The notes below the pieces were generated by a model. The model made no database searches, was not told where the DNA came from, and was given only the letters and a program-made list of their open reading frames with translations. This document shows positions 16,182 through 24,191 of a stretch of 64,000 nt of DNA, one piece after another. The position numbers were made by a program, and so were the translations under genes. Numbering within the stretch: position 1 is the first letter of the stretch; each line of letters opens with the position of its first letter. The DNA is from Mucilaginibacter empetricola (GTDB taxonomy: Bacteria > Bacteroidota > Bacteroidia > Sphingobacteriales > Sphingobacteriaceae): positions 372,001 through 436,000 of the forward strand of contig NZ_JANUBZ010000003.1 in assembly GCF_024808665.1 (NCBI RefSeq), given 5' to 3'.

Positions 16182-18065
16182 TTAAATTAAGTTAACGCTG
16201 CGGTTTACAAACTCGGTAAGTTCGGCACCAGTTAATAAGCCTTGTGAAAGCAGGGCAAGGTCAAAAGCTTGTTTTGATAGTTTTGCCTGCACTTCTTCGT
16301 TTTCTTCGTTCAAAATACGGCTTATCAGTTTATGGTTGCCGTTTACTATAACTTTATAGTTATCGGGCATAGAGCCATAAAAGCCCATTCCACCACCCAT
16401 GGCAGCCATTTCTTTCATACGGCGCATAAATTCGTCCATAGTAACGGTAACCGGTAACTCATCGGGATTTAAACTTTCCAGCTCCACTTTGTAAGCGGGT
16501 TTGTTAATTGCTTTATTAAAGATGTCTTTTACTTTGGTTGCTTGTTCTTCTGTTAAAACATGCTCGGGTGCATCCTCTTTTTTAATCAGCTTGTCAGCCA
16601 CATCAGCATCAACACGTTTAAATGAGGTTTTCTCCAGCTTTTGCTCTAAGTTGCCAATAAAGTGATTGTCTATAGGGGAGTTCATCAACAAAATATCATA
16701 CCCTTTTTTATTGGCCGATTGTATGAACGCATCCTGTTTTGCCGGATCGTTAGTATAGATGTAAACCAGCTGGCCGTCTTTATCAGTTTGCTCCGGCGTA
16801 ACTTTTTCTTTGTATTCGTTTAAAGTAAAGTTTTCGTTTTTGGTATTGCTTAGTAAAACAAAGTCTTTGGCTTTATCATAAAACTTTTCTTCGCTAACCA
16901 TTCCGTATTTCACAAATAAACCAATATCGGTCCATTTTTCTTCAAACGCTTTACGGTCACTTTTGAATAGCTCTGCCAATTTATCGGCAACTTTTTTAGT
17001 GATGTAGCTGTTTATCTTTTTAACGTTACCATCGGCCTGTAAAAAGCTACGTGATACGTTAAGCGGAATATCCGGTGAATCAATAACACCATGTAATAAC
17101 ATTAAAAATTCAGGAACAATGTCTTTTACTTCGTCGGTAATAAATACCTGGCGCGAGAAAAGTTTGATCTTGTTTTTCTGAACCTCAAAATCGTTTTTAA
17201 GCTTAGGGAAGTATAAAACACCGGTTAAATTAAACGGATAATCAACATTCAGATGAATCCAGAATAATGGATCTTCTGAGAACGGATAAAGCTGTTTGTA
17301 AAAATCGAGATAATCCTCATCCTTTAAATCATTTGGTGATTTTGTCCAGATAGGATTAGTTTCATTAATGATGTTGTCAGTTTCAACTGATTTGTATTTG
17401 GTTTTACCTTCTTCATCAACACCATCTTCCTCTTCCTGTGTGGTTGTGCCGAATTTGATAGGCACTGGTAAAAACTTGCAATATTTATCTAAAATTTCCT
17501 GTAAGCGATATTTACTTAAAAACTCTTCAGAGTCTTTGTTGATATGCAGGGTAATTTCAGTACCGCGTTCGGCCAAATTTCCTTCGCTAATTTCAAATTC
17601 AGTACTGCCATCGCAGCTCCAATGAGCTGGTTCAGCGCCTTCCTGGTATGATAGGGTATCAATTTCAACTCTATCAGCAACCATAAATGCTGAGTAAAAA
17701 CCTAAGCCAAAACGACCGATAATTTCATTGGCGTCTTTTGATTCCTTAAACTTTTCCATAAACTCAGTTGCGCCGGAGAAAGCAATCTGGTTGATGTACT
17801 TTTTAATTTCTTCTGCTGTCATACCCAAACCATTATCAGAAATGGTAATGGTTTTTGCCGCTTCATCAAAAGCAATTTCTACACGCAGATCGCCTAAATC
17901 GCCATTGTATTGACCTAAAGAGCTTAATCGTTTGATTTTTTGAGTTGCATCTACCGCATTTGATACCAGCTCGCGTAAAAAGATCTCGTGATCAGAATAC
18001 AAAAACTTTTTAATGATGGGGAAAATATTCTCGGTATGGATTGAAATTGTGCCTTTTTCCTGCAT
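16182..18065 (-). CDS. htpG: Molecular chaperone HtpG (Hsp90)
   Basis: The 627-residue product is bacterial Hsp90, an ATP-driven homodimeric chaperone in the cytosol. The GHKL ATPase motifs are all present near the N-terminus: RELVSNAVDATQKIK, ISDNGLGMTAEEI and GRFGLGFYSAFMVADRVE. The catalytic-loop Arg region (NVSRSFLQAD, middle domain) and a C-terminal dimerisation region follow. Length is typical. Upstream there is a TTGACAAATTGACA direct repeat (18141-18154), which may be part of the control region but is unproven. Confidence 0.98.
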   Translation of the reverse strand: MQEKGTISIHTENIFPIIKKFLYSDHEIFLRELVSNAVDATQKIKRLSSLGQYNGDLGDLRVEIAFDEAAKTITISDNGLGMTAEEIKKYINQIAFSGATEFMEKFKESKDANEIIGRFGLGFYSAFMVADRVEIDTLSYQEGAEPAHWSCDGSTEFEISEGNLAERGTEITLHINKDSEEFLSKYRLQEILDKYCKFLPVPIKFGTTTQEEEDGVDEEGKTKYKSVETDNIINETNPIWTKSPNDLKDEDYLDFYKQLYPFSEDPLFWIHLNVDYPFNLTGVLYFPKLKNDFEVQKNKIKLFSRQVFITDEVKDIVPEFLMLLHGVIDSPDIPLNVSRSFLQADGNVKKINSYITKKVADKLAELFKSDRKAFEEKWTDIGLFVKYGMVSEEKFYDKAKDFVLLSNTKNENFTLNEYKEKVTPEQTDKDGQLVYIYTNDPAKQDAFIQSANKKGYDILLMNSPIDNHFIGNLEQKLEKTSFKRVDADVADKLIKKEDAPEHVLTEEQATKVKDIFNKAINKPAYKVELESLNPDELPVTVTMDEFMRRMKEMAAMGGGMGFYGSMPDNYKVIVNGNHKLISRILNEENEEVQAKLSKQAFDLALLSQGLLTGAELTEFVNRSVNLI

Positions 18066-18180
18066 AATTCTATTGATTGATTGGAGTTAACGTTTTAGTG
18101 TCACATTCGATCATCAATGCCTGTTCCAAATACAGGTATGTTGACAAATTGACAGGATTGCAGCAACTTAAATTAGATAA

Positions 18181-18705
18181 CTAACCAATTGCTGTTAAAA
18201 AGGCATCCAGCAAAGCGGTTAATGATTGTTTAGTTGCCGAATCTGTAATTTCTCCGTCGGAAGCTAATTTCGAACGGATGTAAGAAATTAGTAAGCTGGT
18301 GTTTGGATTCAACTGGGCGTCAAGAGCGCCCAGGGTCTTAATCAGCGCCTCGTGTGCATGCTGCCCTCCGGTTGAAGCTGTAATTAAGGCGGTTGGCTGG
18401 CCTGAGAATGAGCCACTTGATGCCGTCCAATCTAAAGCGTTTTTTAACTGACCGGGAACGCCAAAGGCATATTCAGGTGTGCAAATAATAATGCCATCGG
18501 CATTGCTGATAAGATTGCGAAAATCAGCAATTACATCTATCGGCGATTCACCATCGTTGCCCGGGTCGAACGGGGGAATCTTCGCAAGATTATCATAAAT
18601 GGTGTAACCGAAACCTGGCGGAACCAAATTCTGAATATAGCGCAGCACAGCATGGTTTGATGAGCCGGCTCTAAGACTTCCCGGAATGGCTAATATATTT
18701 TTCAA
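18181..18705 (-). CDS. NADPH-dependent FMN reductase-family flavoprotein
   Basis: A 174-residue flavodoxin-like protein. The phosphate-binding loop GSLRAGSSNHAV binds the FMN phosphate, and the segment DGIIICTPEYAFGVPGQLKNALDW is the family's second flavin-contact loop. Such enzymes reduce quinones, chromate or free FMN with NAD(P)H; the physiological electron acceptor cannot be read here. Cytoplasmic. It lies upstream of htpG on the same strand but 115 bp away, so linkage is uncertain. Confidence 0.9.
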   Translation of the reverse strand: MKNILAIPGSLRAGSSNHAVLRYIQNLVPPGFGYTIYDNLAKIPPFDPGNDGESPIDVIADFRNLISNADGIIICTPEYAFGVPGQLKNALDWTASSGSFSGQPTALITASTGGQHAHEALIKTLGALDAQLNPNTSLLISYIRSKLASDGEITDSATKQSLTALLDAFLTAIG

Positions 18706-18797
18706 TGGGGTTAATTATAGATGAACGTTGGCTAAATTATTATAAAGATATATCAACGCGAACCCCATATCATGTTTTTACAAAGCAATGAACAAAC

Positions 18798-20150
18798 TTA
18801 ATTTGATGTACTAAACTGTAAAATAAAGGCTGAGCCTACACCACTTGTTGACTGTACCTGAATATTACCCTTATGCAACAACATAATTTGCTTACATAAA
18901 CTTAAACCAATGCCGCTTCCGCTTTTGCGGGTGCTAAAAAATGGAATAAAAATTTTATCCAGCAGTTCAGGTGGCATCCCCATGCCGTTATCAATCACCT
19001 TCACCAAAATTTTGTTATTCTGCGTTTCCGCCGCCAGCGTGAGGCGCGGTTCCTCCCTGTCTTTCACGGCTTCAACGGCGTTGACCATTAAATTAATCAT
19101 TACTTGTTCCAGCAGATTAATATCAGCCTCAATAGCAAGGGCAGGGTCGCGCAAAATGATTTCCAGCTCGATATGTTTTTTCTCCAAAGTAGGTCTCATC
19201 AAACTGTTCAAGGTTTCGAACAGGTTACGTACCAGTATTTTGGTTAGGTCGAGCTTAGTTATTTTATTCAGGTTTCGGTAGCTCTCGGTAAATTTAAGCA
19301 AGCCTTCACTTCTTCGTTTTATGGTATCAATGCCCAGTTCAAGATCCTCCAATTGGCTGCTCATGGGGCTATTGGCTATTTCGGGGCTTTTTAAACGGTT
19401 TTTTAAGGTATCAGCTAATGACGAAATTGGCGCAACAGAGTTCATTATCTCGTGTGTCATCACGTTTAGTAGTTTTTGCCAGGCTTTTGATTCCGTTTCA
19501 TCCAATGCCTCGCTCACGTTCTGGAAAGCTACCAGCTTGTAAATTTTGTCTTCGCTACGCATTACACTGGCGGTGATCAAAATTTTTACCAATTGCTGAT
19601 TTCGGGTGAGGGTTATAATTTTAGCATCACCTGGTTTTAGTTTGATGATCTCGTTGTATAAAGTTTCTTCTCGTTTTTCCAGGGAATGGATGGTTTTTAA
19701 ATAAGGAACCCCGATAAGGTTTTTAAAAGCTTCGTTTATCCACCCGGTTTCGCCGTTTTCCTGCTCGTATGATAGTATGCCGGTGTCAACCAGTTCCAAT
19801 ATCTTCTGTAAATAATGATATTGTGTTTCGCGTTCGCGGCTTATTAATTTAAATGTGGTATTTATCTCATTAAAGCCCTTACGCAGGGGTTTGAGCTCAT
19901 TGGGAGCTTTGCGCACGTCAAAATGCCTCGAAAAATCGCGGTAGTGGATAGATTCAACAAACTGACTAACCTCATCCTGAGCCTTTTTCTGAAAGCGGAT
20001 CAAGTCTATCACCTCATAAACTGATAAAGTAACCGTAATAGCCAGGAAAACATATAACCCCTTTACTACCAATATGGAAGTAGCAGTTAAGGTGATAAAC
20101 ATTAGCACCACCCGCAGCACCAGCCGCCATTCATAGCGTTTAAATATCAT
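18798..20150 (-). CDS. Sensor histidine kinase paired with the NtrC-type regulator
   Basis: A 450-residue kinase with two N-terminal membrane segments (about residues 10-30 and 32-50) and almost no periplasmic loop between them, so it probably senses within the membrane or cytosol. A linker region (60-110) and a PAS-like domain (about 115-215) follow. The H-box NVMTHEIMNSVAP has the phosphoacceptor His233; the N-box (NLMVNAVEAV) and G-boxes (DNGMGMP, SGIGLSL) complete the ATPase. It overlaps the regulator gene by 11 bp, so the two are translationally coupled. The divergent export genes suggest that it governs them. Confidence 0.93.
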   Translation of the reverse strand: MIFKRYEWRLVLRVVLMFITLTATSILVVKGLYVFLAITVTLSVYEVIDLIRFQKKAQDEVSQFVESIHYRDFSRHFDVRKAPNELKPLRKGFNEINTTFKLISRERETQYHYLQKILELVDTGILSYEQENGETGWINEAFKNLIGVPYLKTIHSLEKREETLYNEIIKLKPGDAKIITLTRNQQLVKILITASVMRSEDKIYKLVAFQNVSEALDETESKAWQKLLNVMTHEIMNSVAPISSLADTLKNRLKSPEIANSPMSSQLEDLELGIDTIKRRSEGLLKFTESYRNLNKITKLDLTKILVRNLFETLNSLMRPTLEKKHIELEIILRDPALAIEADINLLEQVMINLMVNAVEAVKDREEPRLTLAAETQNNKILVKVIDNGMGMPPELLDKIFIPFFSTRKSGSGIGLSLCKQIMLLHKGNIQVQSTSGVGSAFILQFSTSN

Positions 20151-21495
20151 ATTTACTCAATCTGCGGTATAATGCCGTGCGTGTTAGTCCCAGCTCTTTG
20201 GCGGCGCGGGTAATATTGCCGTTGTGTTTTTCAATTACTTTTAAAATAGCGTTTTTTTCCATAATGCTCAATGGTACATTATCGTCATCCACAGTCACAT
20301 CTGCCGATGTTTCTAAAATGGAAAATATAAGGTCATCCGGTCTTAAAATATGATCGTCGGCCATAATCACCGCCCTTTCAATGGTATATTGTAACTCGCG
20401 CACATTGCCCGGATAATTGTATGACTTTAGCTTTTGCAATGCAGGGGCATCAAAATCCATACTTGGTTTTAAGTATTTTGAGGCATACAATTTTGCAAAA
20501 TGCCGTGCCAGTATTACAATATCTTCGTTACGCTTGCGCAGCGGCGGCATGTTAATTTCAACCGTATTAATCCGGTAAATAAGATCCTTTCTAAAACGAT
20601 TTTCGTTGGCCAGTTCACTGAGCGGTACATTTGTGGCACAAATCAACCTGATGTCAACATCCACAGCCTTATTGGTACCCAAGCGGGTTACCTGGCGATT
20701 TTGCAAAACGGTTAATAATTTGGCTTGTTGTTGTAATGAAATGTTACCGATTTCATCCAAAAATAACGTTCCGCCTTGCGCTTCTTCAAAGCGGCCAACC
20801 CGATCTTCGCGCGCATCGGTATAAGCTCCTTTTTTATGGCCAAAAAGTTCGCTCTCAAATAAACTATCTGTCAATGCGCCCACATCAACCTTAACAAAAG
20901 GCTTATCAGCCCGCAGTGAACGTTCATGAATGGCCTTTGCCATTAAATCCTTACCGGTGCCGTTTTCACCTAAAATTAAAATATTGGCGTCGGTAGGAGC
21001 AATCTTATTTACTTTATGAAAAATATCCTGCATCACATCCGCTTCACCGAGAATAGCCGTATCACCGCTATTACCTTTAGAAGATGATTTGGTGGGTTTT
21101 ACGCCTTCTTTTTTATCTAAAAGTTCTTTTATGGTATCAATAAGCTTTTCGTTATGCCATGGCTTAACAATAAAATCATTTGCTCCTTCTTTTAAAGAGC
21201 GGACAGCCAGGTCAATATCACCATAAGCGGTAATCATTATCACACAAACCTCGGGCTTCCATTCCTTAACTTTACGTAACCAGTACAAGCCTTCATTGCC
21301 GGTATTTATAGCGCTGTTAAAATTCATATCCAGCAAAACCAAATCAACCTGATTGCGTTGCAGCAGCCAATTCAAATTTTCTGGATTTTTTTCAGTAATA
21401 ACCTCATTGGCCTCTGTTTTTAACAAAAGTTTCACGGCAGTTAATACATCCGGATCATCGTCAACAATCAGAACAGTAGCTTTTTTTAATATCAT
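20140..21495 (-). CDS. Sigma-54-dependent response regulator (NtrC family)
   Basis: The 451-residue product has three domains. A receiver (1-120) has the acidic pocket VDDDPD and phosphoacceptor Asp56. An AAA+ domain (about 150-380) has Walker A GENGTGKD and Walker B LFLDEIGN. A Fis-type helix-turn-helix (about 410-450, GNITRAAKELGLTRTALYRR) follows. The sigma-54 contact loop reads GAYTDA instead of the usual GAFTGA. The regulator is divergent from the fusion-protein gene, and four matching 42-bp elements lie upstream of export genes in the same cluster, so it is the obvious candidate activator. DNA binding by this protein is inferred, not shown. Confidence 0.94.
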   Translation of the reverse strand: MILKKATVLIVDDDPDVLTAVKLLLKTEANEVITEKNPENLNWLLQRNQVDLVLLDMNFNSAINTGNEGLYWLRKVKEWKPEVCVIMITAYGDIDLAVRSLKEGANDFIVKPWHNEKLIDTIKELLDKKEGVKPTKSSSKGNSGDTAILGEADVMQDIFHKVNKIAPTDANILILGENGTGKDLMAKAIHERSLRADKPFVKVDVGALTDSLFESELFGHKKGAYTDAREDRVGRFEEAQGGTLFLDEIGNISLQQQAKLLTVLQNRQVTRLGTNKAVDVDIRLICATNVPLSELANENRFRKDLIYRINTVEINMPPLRKRNEDIVILARHFAKLYASKYLKPSMDFDAPALQKLKSYNYPGNVRELQYTIERAVIMADDHILRPDDLIFSILETSADVTVDDDNVPLSIMEKNAILKVIEKHNGNITRAAKELGLTRTALYRRLSKYDI

Positions 21496-21910
21496 TATTT
21501 TTTAATTCACGGGTGATTGAGAATGTTTTGTAAACTCATATTGATTTTGAATTTACCATGCATTCCCAATAATACCATTATTCTCAATTATTATCCAAAT
21601 GTTTATAAATTTATGGTAAATCATAACCCATAAACTATTGAAGGTATTATCAATTTTTATGCTAAAGGTAGATAGAATACATGCAGCGGGCTATAAATCA
21701 TTCGCTATGAACGGTTAAGCAATATGTATTGAGAAGTGGTTAATGTAATAGGGGCAAATCACCTAAAATACATTGTATCATAACCGTACACTTGTTGTAA
21801 CAGAAGCGTACGCCCCATTTTGTTAAATAGGGTTTAAATTATTGAAATACAGCTATTTAATTTGTGGCATGTGTTTTTGTAACTAATTATCAAAATATAA
21901 AATAACTACA
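21496..21910. other. Divergent intergenic region between the regulator and the fusion-protein gene
   Basis: This 415-bp stretch contains no gene. It holds an inverted pair ATTTACCAT (21551-21559) and ATGGTAAAT (21613-21621) nearer the regulator side, and the 42-bp element plus sigma-54-like promoter (21773-21880) on the fusion-protein side. The rest is AT-rich. Confidence 0.6.
21773..21880 (+). promoter_or_regulatory. Site A: 42-bp putative enhancer plus sigma-54-like promoter for the fusion protein
   Basis: Bases 21773-21814 begin TTGTATCATAACCGTAC and contain an imperfect inverted repeat, CGTACACTT and AAGCGTACG, around a TGTAAC centre. Fifty bases further on comes TTTGTGGCATG (TGG at 21865), a sigma-54 -24-like element, with TTTTTGT at the -12 position. 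The start codon is 46 bp past the TGG. The element is shared almost base for base with 40181 and 52797 and partly with 45204. Confidence 0.75.
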
Positions 21911-23164
21911 GTGGACAGAATAATTGAAAAAAAGACCTGGAATACTAAACGGATACTAACAATTACCGGCATAACAGCACTTGTATTACTTATTGCGGGG
22001 GCTATTTACTCTACATCGGGCAAAAGCAAGCTGGATGTTGATACTGAGCGATTAACTATAAGCACCATAACAAAAGGACCTTTTCAAGAAAATATTCCGG
22101 TGAATGGTGTGGTAATGCCATTAACTACTATTTACCTGGATGCTACTGATGGAGGACGAGTGGAGCAAAAATTTGTTGAAGACGGAGCTATGCTTAAGGT
22201 AGGCGACCCTATTATAAAACTGTCAAATACAGATTTGGAACTGAGATTGGCTGATGAACAAACTGCTGTTTATAATGCCGAAACGCAGATGCAGATTTCG
22301 CACAATGCTGCGCAGCAAAATACCATATCAAAATTAAATTCAATGGCTGATGTTGATGTGGCCTTTAAGGAAGCCGAAAGGATTTATAAACTGGATAAAG
22401 ATTTATACAGTAAAAAGGCAATTGGTATGCAAGAATATCAAACTGCGGTTAACCAGTACGATTATCAGTTAAAACGTAAGAAACTGGCTATGCAGATTCT
22501 GGTGCAGGATACCGTATTGGTAAAACAACAAGCGCTGCAGGCACAAGAGCAATATGCTCAAATGAAACAAACATTGGATCTTTTGAAGAAAAAAGTGAAC
22601 GACCTGACTGTACAAGCACACGTTGCCGGTCAACTAACTTCATTTGATTCAGAAATTGGTCAGGATAAAAAGGCGGGTGATCCCCTGGGTCAAATCGACG
22701 TGCAGTCGGGCTTTAAGGTAAGAGTTAGTGTGGAAGAACATTACTTATCAAGAGTTTTTACGGGTTTAACAGGTGATTTTCAGTTTGCCGACAAAACCTA
22801 CAAACTGATTATAAAAAAGGTGTTTACGCAGGTGGCCAACGGTCAGTTTCAGGTTGATATGGCTTTTGTGGGACCCACGCCGACAGGAATTAGAAAAGGA
22901 CAGACCCTACAGGTGAGACTTTTCTTAAGTGATGCAACACAGGCGCTGTTATTACCTAAAGGCGGCTTTTATCAGCAAACTGGTGGCAACTGGATATTTA
23001 AAGTGAGTGATGATGGAACAAAAGCTTACAAGGTTGATATACAGATAAACAGACAGAGTCCGGATTATTACGAATTAACATCGGGCTTAAAAGAAGGCGA
23101 CAAAGTAATTACATCCAGCTATGAAACTTATGGCGACATACAGGAACTGGTGCTAAAGAAGTGA
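21911..23164 (+). CDS. HlyD/RND-type membrane-fusion (periplasmic adaptor) protein
   Basis: A 417-residue protein with a GTG start, one N-terminal membrane anchor (about residues 14-35), a split lipoyl domain (PFQENIPVNGVVMPL ... DGAMLKVGDPIIKLSN), a coiled-coil hairpin (about 110-235, rich in Q and A) and a beta-barrel domain. It bridges inner-membrane ABC permeases and the TolC-type channel, and is the only adaptor in the cluster, so all eleven permeases probably share it. It is the first gene after site A, and 129 bp precede the ATPase gene. Confidence 0.92.
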   Translation: MDRIIEKKTWNTKRILTITGITALVLLIAGAIYSTSGKSKLDVDTERLTISTITKGPFQENIPVNGVVMPLTTIYLDATDGGRVEQKFVEDGAMLKVGDPIIKLSNTDLELRLADEQTAVYNAETQMQISHNAAQQNTISKLNSMADVDVAFKEAERIYKLDKDLYSKKAIGMQEYQTAVNQYDYQLKRKKLAMQILVQDTVLVKQQALQAQEQYAQMKQTLDLLKKKVNDLTVQAHVAGQLTSFDSEIGQDKKAGDPLGQIDVQSGFKVRVSVEEHYLSRVFTGLTGDFQFADKTYKLIIKKVFTQVANGQFQVDMAFVGPTPTGIRKGQTLQVRLFLSDATQALLLPKGGFYQQTGGNWIFKVSDDGTKAYKVDIQINRQSPDYYELTSGLKEGDKVITSSYETYGDIQELVLKK

Positions 23165-23293
23165 CGACTGGGAAAAAGAGTCGGGAGATAAGAATCAAGA
23201 GCCAGGAACAAAAAAATAAAAAACTAATTAACTCAAAACTATAAACCAAAGAATAAAATCACCCCCTTCAACGGGACAATTTAGGAGGCACAA

Positions 23294-23971
23294 ATGATAA
23301 AAATTACAGATCTTGAGAAATTTTACCGCACAGAAGAGGTAGAAACCATTGCTTTAAATAAGCTTTCAATAGAAGTTAAAACCGGCGAGTTTGTGGCTAT
23401 AATGGGCCCATCTGGTTGCGGAAAGTCAACATTGCTTAACATTTTAGGCATGCTGGACGATCCGGATGAAGGAAGCTATGTATTTAACGGCATAGAGGTA
23501 GCACATTTTACTGAGCGTAAGCGTGCCGATTTACGCAAGCACAACATTGGTTTTGTGTTTCAAAGTTTTAACCTTATTGATGAATTAACCGTATTTGAAA
23601 ATGTGGAACTTCCACTGATCTATACGGGCGTACCAGCATCAGAAAGAGTTAAACGTGTAGAAGAAGTACTTGACAAGATGCAGATTATGCACCGTCGTAA
23701 CCACTATCCGCAGCAGTTATCGGGTGGTCAGCAACAGCGTGTTGCTATTGCCAGAGCGGTAGTTAATAAACCTAAATTAATACTGGCGGATGAGCCTACC
23801 GGTAACCTGGATTCAAGTAATGGTAATGATGTAATGGAATTACTTACCGACCTGAACGAACAAGGTACAACCATTATAATGGTAACCCACTCTGAACATG
23901 ATGCTCGTTACAGTCACCGTATAATCCGTTTACTGGATGGACAAACGGTGATGGAAAACATCATGATTTAA
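23294..23971 (+). CDS. ABC transporter ATP-binding protein 1 (MacB/LolD-type)
   Basis: The 225-residue ATPase has Walker A GPSGCGKST, Q-loop VFQSFNLIDELT, signature LSGGQQQR, Walker B LILADEP, D-loop GNLDS and H-loop His in VTHS, so all catalytic motifs are intact. A strong Shine-Dalgarno-like GGAGG (23283-23287) precedes the start. It should energise the FtsX-type permeases encoded immediately downstream. Two hairpins follow the stop codon and could reduce read-through into the permeases. Confidence 0.95.
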   Translation: MIKITDLEKFYRTEEVETIALNKLSIEVKTGEFVAIMGPSGCGKSTLLNILGMLDDPDEGSYVFNGIEVAHFTERKRADLRKHNIGFVFQSFNLIDELTVFENVELPLIYTGVPASERVKRVEEVLDKMQIMHRRNHYPQQLSGGQQQRVAIARAVVNKPKLILADEPTGNLDSSNGNDVMELLTDLNEQGTTIIMVTHSEHDARYSHRIIRLLDGQTVMENIMI

Positions 23972-23994
23972 CTATTGCATAGTATTTAGCCCTG

Positions 23995-24033
23995 AGTCCG
24001 AAGCTAAAAATCAGTATCCAAAGACTTCGGACT
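23995..24033. repeat. Hairpin downstream of ATPase 1
   Basis: AGTCCGAAG pairs perfectly with CTTCGGACT across a 21-nt loop. It is followed by A-rich rather than T-rich DNA on the plus strand, so it is more likely an mRNA stability or partial attenuation structure than a strong terminator. Confidence 0.6.
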
Positions 24034-24068
24034 AAAAAATAGTTTATATAAGTTAATTAAGTGCCTCT

Positions 24069-24099
24069 GCTAACCCCCTCCAAAATTGGAGGGGTTAGC
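24069..24099. repeat. Strong GC-rich hairpin before permease 1
   Basis: GCTAACCCCCTCCAA pairs with TTGGAGGGGTTAGC, one bulged C, almost no loop. Sequences of the form CCCCCTCCAAAATTGGAGGGG resemble dispersed intergenic hairpins in Sphingobacteriaceae. No T-tract follows. Confidence 0.6.
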
Positions 24100-24191
24100 T
24101 TGAGTGGTAGCTTATTGCAATAAATTACCACTTTGTTTTTATTGTAAGTGTTTGATTTTGTGAGTTAAATAACGTTTTTCAACACATAGCC

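Noticed and set aside
18121..18154. CTGT...ACAG and TTGACAAATTGACA as a heat-shock operator for htpG
   Set aside because: The repeats are short, imperfectly arranged and match no operator I can name with confidence, so they are mentioned only in the htpG entry.
24069..24099. GC-rich hairpin as a riboswitch or small RNA
   Set aside because: A single stem with almost no loop and no conserved junctions; better explained as an intergenic hairpin repeat.
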